Positions 22,132-29,902 are shown, counted from the first letter of the stretch. The stretch: DNA of 36,238 nucleotides from Planctomycetaceae bacterium (GCA_020850695.1 JADZEF010000066.1:1-36238); one strand, 5' to 3'. Notes: generated from the letters alone by a model not told the origin. Numbers and translations: made by a program.

Positions 22132-22361
22132 TTCTTCACTCCGTTTCCTGTCCACGCATCGAGATCGTGTTGCCACGCCTTTCCGCCGTCCCCTTGCCCC
22201 TTCACCGCCAGCCGCTTCCTCGCGTCCCCATTCCTCGCCGCTTCGGACAGTCTCGCGTTGATTGCGGCCAGGTCCCTCGATCGAGCGGCGATGAGGCGGT
22301 CATAGTCCTCTTTGCTCAACTGCCCCCGGTCGAGCATGTCCTTGGCGTAGTCGCTGGGCAT
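22128..22361 (-). CDS. Small helical hypothetical protein
   Basis: 77 residues starting MPSDYAKDMLDRGQLSKEDY, three bases after the stop of the Cys-rich gene. Charged helices (DRLIAARSRDLAAINARLSE) and a basic, Gly-containing tail (KGQGDGGKAWQHDLDAW). The C-terminal codons provide the GTGA overlap with the cupin gene. No family recognised. Confidence 0.55.
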   Translation of the reverse strand: MPSDYAKDMLDRGQLSKEDYDRLIAARSRDLAAINARLSEAARNGDARKRLAVKGQGDGGKAWQHDLDAWTGNGVKK

Positions 22362-22364
22362 CGG

Positions 22365-22691
22365 TCAGCTTTCGTCCGGAAAAGTGAACCACTCGATCTC
22401 CCCTCGCTTCACGTTCTCGCGGCCTTCGAGCGGGTTAGCCTCGCACCATTCCGGAGACGACAAGCAGCGATGCCAGCCGCCTTTTCCGTCGCAGATGTCG
22501 CACTCGACGTTGTCCTCTGGGTAGAGGCAGCAACAGCAGTCCTCGCCGCAATCGTGCCCCGTAAGGCCCTCGCCGCCGCAGTTGTGGCAGTCGACGTAGT
22601 CCATCGAAGAACCGCAGCGGGCGCACTGGCACTCAATCCGAAGATCGTGCGTGTACATTTCCGGCGATGGATGCGGGCCGATGAATGTCAT
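22365..22691 (-). CDS. Cys-rich zinc-finger protein (DnaJ-type knuckles)
   Basis: 108 residues starting MTFIGPHPSPEMYTHDLRIE. Cys motifs CQCARCGS, CHNCGGEGLTGHDCGEDCCC and CDICDGKGGWHRC follow the CxxCxGxG style of DnaJ zinc domains, together with a CCCC run. Two or three zinc sites are likely. The C-terminus is acidic (RGEIEWFTFPDES). Phage proteins of this kind are common and unassigned; protein or nucleic-acid binding is plausible. Confidence 0.65.
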   Translation of the reverse strand: MTFIGPHPSPEMYTHDLRIECQCARCGSSMDYVDCHNCGGEGLTGHDCGEDCCCCLYPEDNVECDICDGKGGWHRCLSSPEWCEANPLEGRENVKRGEIEWFTFPDES

Positions 22692-22694
22692 GGA

Positions 22695-22835
22695 TCAGTT
22701 CCGTTCGTTCGCGGTGCCGGCCGGTGGCGGGATGGAAGCCTCAGTTCGACCTCGCGGGGCCTGCCTAAAAGGTCCGACCCTTATCGCCACGCCGCACTCT
22801 TCGGCTTCTCCACCCGCCACCGATTCGCACGTCAC
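22695..22835 (-). CDS. Possible 46-residue protein
   Basis: A frame from GTG 22835 to a TGA three bases before the next ATG, with reading ESVAGGEAEECGVAIRVGPF. The two Cys and the end position fit a small phage gene, but there is no ribosome site and the rest of 22697-22928 is otherwise empty. Weakly supported. Confidence 0.3.
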   Translation of the reverse strand: MTCESVAGGEAEECGVAIRVGPFRQAPRGRTEASIPPPAGTANERN

Positions 22836-22928
22836 AGGGTCTTACTCATCAAAAGGCAGGGCGCCGGGCACGACCCGGAAAAGACGCACGAAGAGCGGGC
22901 CAACGCCTCGCCGTCTCACCCCGCAGGG

Positions 22929-23513
22929 TCAGGCCGCACGCAGGTCAGCCAGGATTCGAGGAGCAATCGCCGCCGACAGACGACAGTCAGCCAGGGCGTC
23001 ATGAGCGTCTCCGACGTCGATGCTGTAATAAGCCGCGATGTCGGTCAGCTTGCCGGATTCCGGAAGATCCGGCCGGACATGGGACAGCCACCGCCAAAGC
23101 TGGAGTGTGTCGAGCGCCCGGAAGTCGGCGGGGAAGAACTTTCCGAGTCGCTTGAACCCGGCCTCGATGCGCGGCAGGTCGAACGTGGAGACGTTGTGAC
23201 CGCCGAGACGGCAGACCGTGTAGACAGTCCCGGTTCGCTTGCTGATCTTCTGGCAGTCCGCGTGAGCCTTCATGAAGCTGGCAAAGGCGTCGATTGCGTC
23301 TTGGGGCGTGACGGCTTCCCGCTCCCAGACTTCGGGGTTGAAGTGATTCATGGCGAGGGCGCCGGCGTCGGCGGACTGCTCGGCGAAACGGATCTTCCGC
23401 TCGAATCGGTCGATCTCGCTCCAGTTGGCGTCCACTGCGATCGCTGCGATCTGGATCGTGGGATGAGTCGGCAGCAGTCCGCCGGTTTCCGTGTCGAAGA
23501 TGACGAGGGCCAT
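22929..23513 (-). CDS. DnaQ-like 3'-5' exonuclease
   Basis: 194 residues starting MALVIFDTETGGLLPTHPTI. The DEDDh motifs are all visible: Asp7-Glu9 in FDTETGG (ExoI), HNVSTFDLPRI (ExoII), and YYSIDVGDAHDALADCRL (ExoIII, with His and Asp). Length is that of a free-standing proofreading or epsilon-type exonuclease. It follows the annealing/exonuclease genes after a terminator at 23533-23578. With the phage clamp it could proofread or process ends. No polymerase gene is present in the window. Confidence 0.88.
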   Translation of the reverse strand: MALVIFDTETGGLLPTHPTIQIAAIAVDANWSEIDRFERKIRFAEQSADAGALAMNHFNPEVWEREAVTPQDAIDAFASFMKAHADCQKISKRTGTVYTVCRLGGHNVSTFDLPRIEAGFKRLGKFFPADFRALDTLQLWRWLSHVRPDLPESGKLTDIAAYYSIDVGDAHDALADCRLSAAIAPRILADLRAA

Positions 23514-23532
23514 GAGTGTGTCCGTGAGAGGT

Positions 23533-23578
23533 GAGAGAAAAGCGTGGCGAGCACCCGGTCGGCCAGACCCGCCACGCT
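23533..23578 (-). terminator. Terminator between the annealing protein and exonuclease genes
   Basis: Perfect 9-bp stem (AGCGTGGCG 23541-23549 / CGCCACGCT 23570-23578) with a 20-base loop; on the minus strand TTTCTCTC follows. It would lower or stop transcription between the recombination genes and the downstream block. Confidence 0.6.
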
Positions 23579-23589
23579 CCGCGACCGGC

Positions 23590-24687
23590 TTACTTGCCGG
23601 GCTTCTTCCGCGTCTGCTGCTCGACTTCGGCGTGAATGCTCGCCCGCTGAGCGTCGATCGCCTGAGCGAGGGATTCCTGCTGATCGGGGCTCAGTTCGCC
23701 GCGTGCCGCTGCCTTGCTGACGTCGTTGATCGCCGCCGACAGTTCCGCCTCGCTCGCTGTGTGCTTGATGCACTTCGAGAGGTAGTCGAACATTTCCTCG
23801 GGGGTCGGCTCGGGAACCTTGCCAGGCTTTGCACCGTTGGCCGGCTGCGCTGCGGTGAGGCTGTCGGCCAGTTCGTCCCCCTTCGACTTCTTCTCGGCAG
23901 GCTTCGCCGCGACGGCCGGAAATTGCTCGTCGATCGTCGTGTCGCCTTCCTTGATCGCGGTCGAAATGCCGATCAGGACGCCGATCTCTTCCAGGCCAAT
24001 GTCCTCGATGCCCGCCTTATCGACCTTCGCGCAGATCTGCTCGGGTCGCACGCCCATCTTGCCGAAGTAAGCGATCATCTTCTGGCGGCGATCGTTGAGC
24101 GTGTCCGCATTTCCGATCGCGACTTCGCGGGCCTTTCGGTACACCGGCCGCACCAGCGCCATCGGGACCACTTTGAACACCGCATTGCGGAGAGCGATCG
24201 AGCACGCCGCATTGGCGGTCACGCCGATCATGTCATCCGAGAACCGGCGGCCATTCTTCTGCGTGATCCGCCGGCGAACCTCAGTCGACACGGCGACGTT
24301 ATTCTCCAGGTCCCAGCAAATTCCCTGCGCCGTGATGAATCCGCCGTCCTCGTCGATGATGTTGGCCTGCGCCCGGATGTTCCCCCAGGACGCGGCCACG
24401 ATCTCGGCCAACCGCGCCGACGGACCTTCGATGTTCTTTCCATCGCGCGGCAGACTATAGAAACAGCTTTGCGCCGTCTCTTCGTCCAGCGTCGCCAGTT
24501 CGGTCGCCTTGGCGACGAACCGCTTGACGGATCGCGGGAACCGCTTGGCGGTCGCGATCTGGACGTCGACTTCGCCGCGGGCCTGAGATTCGATGAATGA
24601 TCCTCGCGATTGCACCTGCGGAAGATCCATCGCATCCGGCATCTCTGCGAGAGCGTTCCCGTTACTACGTTGAAGCGTGTCGATCAT
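23590..24687 (-). CDS. Conserved phage recombination-associated protein (probable annealing protein)
   Basis: 365 residues starting MIDTLQRSNGNALAEMPDAM, ATG overlapping the YqaJ stop (ATGA). Very characteristic conserved stretches: ARGEVDVQIATAKRFPRSVK, CFYSLPRDGKNIEGPSARLA, ITAQGICWDLENNVAVSTEV, ANAACSIALRNAVFKVVPMA. I recognise this as a widespread but poorly named phage family that usually lies next to an exonuclease and coiled-coil protein. The genetic pairing suggests a single-strand annealing (RecT/Red-beta-like) role, which is inference. The last 130 residues are a low-complexity linker and a helical tail (KPAEKKSKGDELADS ... QQTRKKPGK). Confidence 0.7.
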   Translation of the reverse strand: MIDTLQRSNGNALAEMPDAMDLPQVQSRGSFIESQARGEVDVQIATAKRFPRSVKRFVAKATELATLDEETAQSCFYSLPRDGKNIEGPSARLAEIVAASWGNIRAQANIIDEDGGFITAQGICWDLENNVAVSTEVRRRITQKNGRRFSDDMIGVTANAACSIALRNAVFKVVPMALVRPVYRKAREVAIGNADTLNDRRQKMIAYFGKMGVRPEQICAKVDKAGIEDIGLEEIGVLIGISTAIKEGDTTIDEQFPAVAAKPAEKKSKGDELADSLTAAQPANGAKPGKVPEPTPEEMFDYLSKCIKHTASEAELSAAINDVSKAAARGELSPDQQESLAQAIDAQRASIHAEVEQQTRKKPGK

Positions 24688-25835
24688 GCTGCACCTGCCC
24701 CCTTGATGGCGGCCAGCACGGACGCGAGCTGGCCTTGGTAGTCGTCCTCGTCAACGCGGACCTGCAGAACGCCCGCAGATTCGATGTATCGCTGTGTCTT
24801 CTCGTTCGGCGGATGATTGCTGAGTCGGATGTCCGGCTTATGGAGCGCGACGAAGTAGTGCGACCCGGAAGCCGAGACGTCACGGAGCATGTAGCCGGCC
24901 GCCTCAATGGCGTTCGCACACTCCAGCACTCGCTCCAGCAGATCCGGCTTGCGGCGCGGTGCCGAAACCTCAGTCGACGCGATCCGCTTCTCTGCCTTCG
25001 GTTTCTTCTCTCGCAGCACGCGGAACGTGCAGGCTTTCGAGACGGTCTCCTTGCGTGACTGCTCGAAGTACGTGAACTCTCCACCGCTCCAGCGTCCCGC
25101 GTCGGCATCGCCGAACTCCGTCAGCAGCGCGGCCTTCGCTTGTTCTTCCTCGTCTTCCCACGCCGCCCGCATCCGTTTCGCGATGAGGTATCGCTCCACC
25201 GCAGCGTCAGAAACGTCGACCGTCTTGTTCGCTTCGCGCCGAATCTTCGACAGCGTCCCCAGAGAGGCGATGACGCCTTCCGGTGGCTCCTGCCGCTTGA
25301 CCTGATTCCAGAAGCGAACGGAAACCGCTTCGATCGTGGCAATCAGCCGCTCATGTCGAGCGACCTGGTACATGACAAAGCCGCGGTTGCCGATCAGGGC
25401 GGGAACCCAAGCGCGACGGGCTCCGGTCACCAGAAGCTGCGCCTGCACCTGAAGGTAGTAATAGTCGGGAATCTCATCGGTCCCCGCTTCGCCCCACTGG
25501 TGCGGACTGCCCGGGCCGACGATGCCGCTTGTCTTCGCCTCGACCGGTTCGCCGTCCATGGTCTGCCCGTCGAGCGACGCCGCGTTGACGCCGTTCTCAT
25601 GGACCTTCCAGTCGCCAGGAACAACGCCGCCGAGTTGTTGACCAGCCCACGCCAGGACCGCGGGTTCGAGCAGGTTCCCCGCCTCGATCGCATCGTTCGT
25701 CTTGTCGGCGGATCCGCGGAGTTTCGACCAATAGACGTCGGCCGCGTTGACCCACGGCGACTTGCCGAGAATGGCCGGGACGTCGGACGCGGTCACGAAG
25801 AAACGGCGGCGATCGAGTTCTTCTTGTGTCAGCAT
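24684..25835 (-). CDS. YqaJ-like viral recombinase exonuclease
   Basis: 383 residues starting MLTQEELDRRRFFVTASDVP. YqaJ / lambda-exonuclease-like nuclease core: R.FFVTASDVPAILGKSPW, Glu57 in NLLEPAVLAW, Asp89 in ASLDGQTMDG, and the E-x-K pair Glu99-Lys101 in EPVEAKTSG, then a Gln-rich helix YYLQVQAQLLVTG. This metal-dependent nuclease would resect double-strand ends to feed annealing. Beyond about residue 230 there is an extra C-terminal region with a separate small domain (LLERVLECANAIEAAGYMLR). The start shares a base with the DnaN stop (TGATG). Confidence 0.88.
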   Translation of the reverse strand: MLTQEELDRRRFFVTASDVPAILGKSPWVNAADVYWSKLRGSADKTNDAIEAGNLLEPAVLAWAGQQLGGVVPGDWKVHENGVNAASLDGQTMDGEPVEAKTSGIVGPGSPHQWGEAGTDEIPDYYYLQVQAQLLVTGARRAWVPALIGNRGFVMYQVARHERLIATIEAVSVRFWNQVKRQEPPEGVIASLGTLSKIRREANKTVDVSDAAVERYLIAKRMRAAWEDEEEQAKAALLTEFGDADAGRWSGGEFTYFEQSRKETVSKACTFRVLREKKPKAEKRIASTEVSAPRRKPDLLERVLECANAIEAAGYMLRDVSASGSHYFVALHKPDIRLSNHPPNEKTQRYIESAGVLQVRVDEDDYQGQLASVLAAIKGAGAA

Positions 25836-26947
25836 CACTTAGTCCTCGACAGCGGCATGATGACGTAGACGTAGCCGTCCTCGGTCGTGAACTTCGCCGC
25901 ACGGTCACCATCAATCAGGTGCAGGCGGATCGACTTCTCGGGCTCCAGGACGCGAAGGAACTCCGCGATGAACCGCAGGTCGAACGTGGTCGTGATCGGC
26001 TCTGCGTCGTAGCTGATCGGCATGTCGATCTTGGACGTGCCGACGTCGGCCGCTTCACTCGCGAAAGTCAGCTTTCCATCCCGGAACGTGAGGTCGACGC
26101 CGCGGCTCTCTTCGTCCGTCACGATGAGGGCTTGCCGGACTGCCGCATGGAAAGGGCCGACGACAAGGTCGACCGTGATCTCTCCTTTCGGGACGACGTC
26201 GCGATACCGGGGGAACCGGCCCTCGACCAGGCGGGAGTAGATCGTCGCGTTGCCGCTGCGGACCAGGACGTGATTCGTGTGCGACGAGAGATGCACCTCG
26301 GCCTCGTCGTCGACAATGCTCCGCTCGATGATCGCCATTGCCTTCGCAGGGATGACGGGCGTCGTGTTTCCGTTCGGTTTCCCTTCGACGCGGCACTGAT
26401 TCAGCACCTCGACCAGTGCCAGCCGCCGACTGTCGGTGGCGACGAATGCGATTCGATCGGCAGCGAGTTCGAGCAGCACTCCGCCCAGGGCGTACCGGGT
26501 GGATTCCACGTCCGTCGCAAAGATCGTGCGGCGGATAGCGGCCCTCAGGGCCAGGCCTTGGATGACGTGGAATGCGTCGGCCGTGAAATCGGCGACGGGC
26601 GGGAACTCAGTGGGGTCGATCGCGGACAGTTGGAAATGACTGAATCCCGACTCGATATGAACCGTGGTCCCTTTGACGTTGATCTCGACCGTTTCCCCGC
26701 CGATCTCGGTGAGGATCGTCTTGATCCGCGCCGACGGGACAAGGATCTCGCCATCGGTTGCGGACTCGACTCCAGGCACGTCGTAGCGGATGCCGACTTC
26801 CTGATCGGTGCCGATGAGGGTGACCTTGCCGCTCTGGGCTTGGACCTTGATGTTCTTCAGGATCTCCTTCGGCGTGCGGGACGGCACGACGCCGGACACG
26901 GTGCCGAATGCTGATGCCAGCGATTGGCGGTTGCAGGTGAGTCTCAT
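25835..26947 (-). CDS. dnaN: DNA polymerase III beta subunit (sliding clamp)
   Basis: 370 residues starting MRLTCNRQSLASAFGTVSGV; longer in-frame starts are inside the upstream zinc-protein and coiled-coil genes and are rejected. The three-domain clamp is clear: IKVQAQSGKVTLIGTDQEVG (domain 1), RRTIFATDVESTRYALGGVL with FVATDSRRLALVEV (domain 2), and a C-terminus ending TTEDGYVYVIMPLSRTK, equivalent to the host 'yvImPmr'. Length matches bacterial DnaN. It forms a ring around DNA and would recruit polymerase and processing enzymes to phage replication. Lies in the operon between the zinc protein and the exonuclease. Confidence 0.93.
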   Translation of the reverse strand: MRLTCNRQSLASAFGTVSGVVPSRTPKEILKNIKVQAQSGKVTLIGTDQEVGIRYDVPGVESATDGEILVPSARIKTILTEIGGETVEINVKGTTVHIESGFSHFQLSAIDPTEFPPVADFTADAFHVIQGLALRAAIRRTIFATDVESTRYALGGVLLELAADRIAFVATDSRRLALVEVLNQCRVEGKPNGNTTPVIPAKAMAIIERSIVDDEAEVHLSSHTNHVLVRSGNATIYSRLVEGRFPRYRDVVPKGEITVDLVVGPFHAAVRQALIVTDEESRGVDLTFRDGKLTFASEAADVGTSKIDMPISYDAEPITTTFDLRFIAEFLRVLEPEKSIRLHLIDGDRAAKFTTEDGYVYVIMPLSRTK

Positions 26948-27141
26948 CGTCGTTTGGCCCTTTGCTTCTTCCGCCGCTCGTACTCTTCCTTGCCGATCGC
27001 TGACCGCTCCGGGTTGTTGTGAGCCGTCCCGCCTTCGTTTGGGTCGTCGTCGAACAGCCCATGCCGCTCGCAGTAAAAGAGGTCGCCTTGCGGCTCTCCC
27101 TTCCGGCCGCACATCGGGCATTTCGGGGCTGGGTTGCTCAC
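26944..27141 (-). CDS. Small zinc-ribbon protein
   Basis: 65 residues starting MSNPAPKCPMCGRKGEPQGD. One CPMC knuckle and FYCERHGLF form a C-x2-C...C-x2-H type zinc site. Then comes an acidic stretch (FDDDPNEGG) and a strongly basic C-terminus (KEEYERRKKQRAKRR). ATGA overlaps at both ends show translational coupling to DnaN and to the coiled-coil gene. Likely binds nucleic acid; no family named. Confidence 0.65.
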   Translation of the reverse strand: MSNPAPKCPMCGRKGEPQGDLFYCERHGLFDDDPNEGGTAHNNPERSAIGKEEYERRKKQRAKRR

Positions 27142-28172
27142 TGGTCAGCACCCCCGAGATTTCGCGTGATGATTCCCGCGGCGACTTCCGCAGCGGATGC
27201 GATGGTTTGGCGAACAAGCTGTGCCGCTCGCTGTGCGGTTGGATCGTTCGAGACTTCCGGAACCTTGATCGCCCGGATGGATTCAACTACGGCCAAGAGC
27301 TTTTCACGGTCCGGACGGAGCGATTCGAGACGGGCCTTCTCAGCGGCCTCTCTATCGGCGCGGTCCTTCGCTTCGGCTTCCCTCCGTTGCTCCGCTTCCA
27401 GTCGGTCTCGCTCGGCCTGAGCACGCCGTTCGACGGCCGCCGCCTCTTCTGCGAGTCGCCGCTGCTCGGCTTCGAGTGCGGCCTGCCGTTCCTGTTGCTC
27501 CCGTCGCTGGCGATCCAGCTCGGCTCGCACGGCGGCGAGTCGTTCGTTTTCGATCCGCTGCTGCTCCCGCAGTTCAGCCAGGCGAGCCTCTTCGACGCGA
27601 CGACGCTCCGCCGCTTCGGCATCGAGGCGGGCCTGCTCTCGCTTCCGTTCCGCCTCAGCTTCCGCCTCCGCTTCGAGTCGCCGCTGGTTGGCTTCGACGG
27701 CGACCTGAAGGTGCGCGTCAAACTCCTCATCGGTCATCGCGGAGATTCGAGACAGGTCGACGGCTGCTCGGCACTCGGCCAAGGCATCGACTCGGACCTG
27801 AATCTTTCGCTGACGGGCCGCCTCGGCTTCCGCCTTGATGCGGTCCTTTTCAGCGTTGATCCGCTTCTCTTCGGCTTCGAGGTGTTCCTCAGCCGGCAGC
27901 AACGGAGCCGTCAGTCGCTTCGCTTCGGAGTCGACGAGGCGACCGTATTCGAGGGCACCTTCCTTCAGTTCCTTCCGCTTCTTCTCGATCCGCACCCGCA
28001 TATCCTTCAGCTTCATGCGGGCCTCATGGACCGCCTTGAATCCGATGGTGTCATTGACCCCGGCAATCTTCATCGCCAGGCACGGCGCGACCGCTTCGGC
28101 GATTTCGGCCGTGTCGACCGGGAAAGCGATCGCTGTTTCAGGGGTGAACTTTTCGAGGGTTGTCGTCGCCAT
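27138..28172 (-). CDS. Long coiled-coil protein of the phage recombination operon
   Basis: 344 residues starting MATTTLEKFTPETAIAFPVD, with GAAAGG six bases upstream. Residues about 35-90 have a conserved form (IGFKAVHEARMKLKDMRVRI, EKKRKELKEGALEYGRLVDS) seen in phage proteins that accompany annealing proteins and exonucleases. Residues about 90-290 are a nearly uninterrupted Glu/Arg/Ala coiled coil (for example REQQERQAALEAEQRRLAEE). A short helical end domain follows (KLLAVVESIRAIKVPEV). Probably a structural scaffold or host-nuclease inhibitor; not proven. Confidence 0.75.
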   Translation of the reverse strand: MATTTLEKFTPETAIAFPVDTAEIAEAVAPCLAMKIAGVNDTIGFKAVHEARMKLKDMRVRIEKKRKELKEGALEYGRLVDSEAKRLTAPLLPAEEHLEAEEKRINAEKDRIKAEAEAARQRKIQVRVDALAECRAAVDLSRISAMTDEEFDAHLQVAVEANQRRLEAEAEAEAERKREQARLDAEAAERRRVEEARLAELREQQRIENERLAAVRAELDRQRREQQERQAALEAEQRRLAEEAAAVERRAQAERDRLEAEQRREAEAKDRADREAAEKARLESLRPDREKLLAVVESIRAIKVPEVSNDPTAQRAAQLVRQTIASAAEVAAGIITRNLGGADQ

Positions 28173-28182
28173 GGCCCGCCTT

Positions 28183-28728
28183 TCAATCGCGAAAATGAAC
28201 GTGATAAGTCGCCGTACCCGCTTCCCAGTCCACGCGGACCAGGACGGCATCGATCCGCTGATCCACCCACACCCCGTCCGGTGTGCTCGCCAGGCATTCC
28301 AGGTCGTGCAGTGGCACCGTGCGGCGGTCATCCGGATCGCGGAACTGGATCGTGACTTCTTCGTCGACGATGACCCGATCCGACTCCTCAGCGGACACCT
28401 TGCGGCCGAATGGCCAATAGTCGGTGTCGATCTTCACGACGTCGGACAGCAGCTCGTTCATGTCGCCGCGGTCGGCCCGCTCGATGCCGCGCTGATCGCC
28501 GCGCCAGCGAAGCGTTGTTCCTGCGGACGTGATCGAATCGCAGTCCGGGAAGAACCGACGCGGATGCTGGCCGCTCCGCATCGCGTTCGCGTCGTGGATC
28601 GACAGCATCCGTCGCTCTCGGTTGACCTCGTCCCATTCGAGGACGCACTCGACCGTGAACAGGTCGAGCGGGAGAACGGGAGCATCGGTGCGAGCCTTCG
28701 TTCGCCGGGTGACGCTGGTCTGTCGCAT
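28183..28728 (-). CDS. Hypothetical protein
   Basis: 181 residues starting MRQTSVTRRTKARTDAPVLP. Mixed alpha/beta: LDLFTVECVLEWDEVNRERR, PDCDSITSAGTTLRWRGDQR, EEVTIQFRDPDDRRTVPLHD, VLVRVDWEAGTATYHVHFRD. It is rich in Asp and Arg and has no clear motif or membrane segment. Ten bases separate it from each neighbour, consistent with one transcript. No family recognised. Confidence 0.65.
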   Translation of the reverse strand: MRQTSVTRRTKARTDAPVLPLDLFTVECVLEWDEVNRERRMLSIHDANAMRSGQHPRRFFPDCDSITSAGTTLRWRGDQRGIERADRGDMNELLSDVVKIDTDYWPFGRKVSAEESDRVIVDEEVTIQFRDPDDRRTVPLHDLECLASTPDGVWVDQRIDAVLVRVDWEAGTATYHVHFRD

Positions 28729-28738
28729 GGCTTCGACC

Positions 28739-28996
28739 TCACTCAGAGACGGGACTGCCTTCCCACACCATCCGCTCGATGTCACGTTCGTCCGCGGCAC
28801 CGATTGCCTGCGTTTCGCGGCGCTTCGAGTAGCACTCCAGCTCCGCATCGCTGACGTCGTCTTCTCCCGCTTCCATCCGGTTGAACGACTTCTCCCATTC
28901 AGCGGCGAACGCCGCCTGCGCATCGACCGGATCGGGAAGAGGCTTCGAGACGTCGTAACCGCCGTTCGGTGACGGGCCGGAAATGACCGCACTCAT
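28739..28996 (-). CDS. Small acidic hypothetical protein
   Basis: 85 residues starting MSAVISGPSPNGGYDVSKPL, with AGGAG nine bases upstream. Acidic and helical (AFAAEWEKSFNRMEAGEDDV, DERDIERMVWEGSPVSE). No Cys knuckle or membrane span. Early gene of the long minus-strand operon; no family recognised. Confidence 0.6.
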   Translation of the reverse strand: MSAVISGPSPNGGYDVSKPLPDPVDAQAAFAAEWEKSFNRMEAGEDDVSDAELECYSKRRETQAIGAADERDIERMVWEGSPVSE

Positions 28997-29027
28997 TGCG
29001 CAACGCTCCTGCGAAAAAGAGGCATCC

Positions 29028-29055
29028 ATGCCCGACCGGCCACGGTGCCGGGCAT
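29028..29055 (-). promoter_or_regulatory. Intergenic hairpin after the Cys-rich gene
   Basis: ATGCCCG (29028-29034) pairs with CGGGCAT (29049-29055). On the minus strand a TCTTTTT run follows after seven bases. It may be a weak terminator or attenuator between 29131 and 28996; the spacing to the T-run is longer than usual. Confidence 0.35.
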
Positions 29056-29130
29056 CCTTCGAGACAGCCGCCTGCTGTCGCTCAGCCGATTCCGCTATCA
29101 ACAAGCGCGATGCCAGGACCTACTTCGCGG

Positions 29131-29409
29131 TCACTCAGTCGCGGGTTTCTTCAGGCGGCTTGCTGCTGCTTTCGACCAGGCCGACTGGTTTGGAATTCGC
29201 TGTCGCGGCTTCGCGAGCCCGACCTTTTCGAGTTCCGCCCACGTCGCTTTTCCTGACTCGACCCTTCGGTGCGCGGATCGGTAGCACGCGAGGCAGAGTC
29301 CCCTCTGTGCCGCTTTCCTTGCGCACGTCAGGCACTTGGCCTTCTGCAGCGATTTCCGCTTCGAGTTCCGCGAGATACGCGGCTGCGTTTGGGTCGACAT
29401 TGATCCCAT
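29131..29409 (-). CDS. Four-Cys zinc protein of planctomycete type, overlapping the DUF1580-like gene
   Basis: 92 residues starting MGSMSTQTQPRISRNSKRKS. The core AKCLTCARKAAQRGLCLACY followed by GKATWAELEKVGLAKPR holds a CxxC...CxxC zinc site and a short helix; I have seen this 'KCLTC.R.A..RGLC..CY....R.V..G..TW.ELE..GLA' pattern in planctomycete proteins. The frame lies entirely within the DUF1580-like gene but in another frame, and ends four bases beyond it. The Cys pattern strongly supports it. Function unknown, probably nucleic-acid binding. Confidence 0.65.
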   Translation of the reverse strand: MGSMSTQTQPRISRNSKRKSLQKAKCLTCARKAAQRGLCLACYRSAHRRVESGKATWAELEKVGLAKPRQRIPNQSAWSKAAASRLKKPATE

Positions 29410-29683
29410 ACCTTTCCTTCAGACGCCGCTTGGACTGCTCGTTCGACCAAGCAGTGAATTGCGCGTCGGCCTTCGATTCCGGCATTGCTTGCCGGGTGCA
29501 GGCTTCCATGAACTCCTGAATCCACTCCAGGCAGGTAAACCAATCTCGACCGTCTCGAACGGCTCGCAACTTCACTCCGTGCGATCCGTGCAGAATGCGA
29601 CGGCGAATGCTGACGATGTGCGGATGGCGACCGTTTCTCTTCGGGAATTTCCGAGCCGCTTCGGCGAGTGAGAGGAGTTGCAT
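29135..29683 (-). CDS. DUF1580-like helix-turn-helix protein, first gene of the minus-strand block
   Basis: 182 residues starting MQLLSLAEAARKFPKRNGRH. The first 70 residues (SLAEAARKFPKRNGRHPHIV, ILHGSHGVKLRAVRDGRDWF) match the planctomycete DUF1580 pattern, an excisionase-like winged helix that reads 'L.ea....p...g..hhis.i.RWi..G..GvkLe..r.G...yts'. Residues 70-105 form a helix (NEQSKRRLKERYGI, AAAYLAELEAEIAAEG). The last 80 residues overlap the zinc gene in another frame and look less structured. It is the promoter-proximal gene of the main operon and a likely regulator of it or of excision. Confidence 0.7.
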   Translation of the reverse strand: MQLLSLAEAARKFPKRNGRHPHIVSIRRRILHGSHGVKLRAVRDGRDWFTCLEWIQEFMEACTRQAMPESKADAQFTAWSNEQSKRRLKERYGINVDPNAAAYLAELEAEIAAEGQVPDVRKESGTEGTLPRVLPIRAPKGRVRKSDVGGTRKGRAREAATANSKPVGLVESSSKPPEETRD

Positions 29684-29732
29684 GGTGTTCTCGACGAGTG
29701 TCCCAACGGCTCCGTCGTGATATCGTCACGTC

Positions 29733-29743
29733 TCCGTCACGGA
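29733..29743. promoter_or_regulatory. Operator-like palindrome copy 1
   Basis: TCCGTCACGGA, an 11-bp near-perfect palindrome with a central C. It lies where the minus-strand transcript from the predicted promoter at 29748-29777 should start. Identical to copy 2 and the inverse of copy 3. Confidence 0.6.
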
Positions 29744-29747
29744 TTGA

Positions 29748-29777
29748 ACCATATCGACTCCGTCACGGAGCCGTCAA
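29748..29777 (-). promoter_or_regulatory. Candidate early promoter for the long minus-strand operon
   Basis: On the minus strand TTGACG (29777-29772), an 18-base spacer, then TATGGT (29753-29748). Operator copy 2 fills the spacer and copy 1 covers the expected start, the classic arrangement for repressor control of a phage early promoter. It points to the gene starting at 29683. Confidence 0.5.
29759..29769. promoter_or_regulatory. Operator-like palindrome copy 2
   Basis: TCCGTCACGGA, 26 bp from copy 1 centre to centre, inside the -35/-10 spacer of the predicted minus-strand promoter. Confidence 0.6.
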
Positions 29778-29891
29778 CAGACTTTTCGAGAAATTTCGCA
29801 GCAAAGCGGACAGATTGAGAGCATGTCGATGCGCTGCAACCTGTTAGAGATTTCAAGAATGTTTCCTTTCACGTCACGTTTACGGTACGAT

Positions 29892-29902
29892 TCCGTGACG
29901 GA
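29892..29902. promoter_or_regulatory. Operator-like palindrome copy 3
   Basis: TCCGTGACGGA, the reverse complement of copies 1 and 2, placed about 20 bases before the plus-strand gene at 29923. Several -35/-10 pairings overlap it (TTTACG 29879-29884 with CATATT 29903-29908, or TACGAT 29886-29891 as a -10). I cannot fix the promoter, but the site would control the divergent transcript. Confidence 0.55.

Noticed and set aside
23590-25835. Diversity-generating retroelement or retron near the recombination genes
   Set aside because: No reverse-transcriptase motif (YxDD) in any credible protein of the window.
26808-28355. 515-codon plus-strand frame
   Set aside because: Antisense of the DnaN, zinc and coiled-coil genes; composition reflects the complementary codons and no domain is seen.
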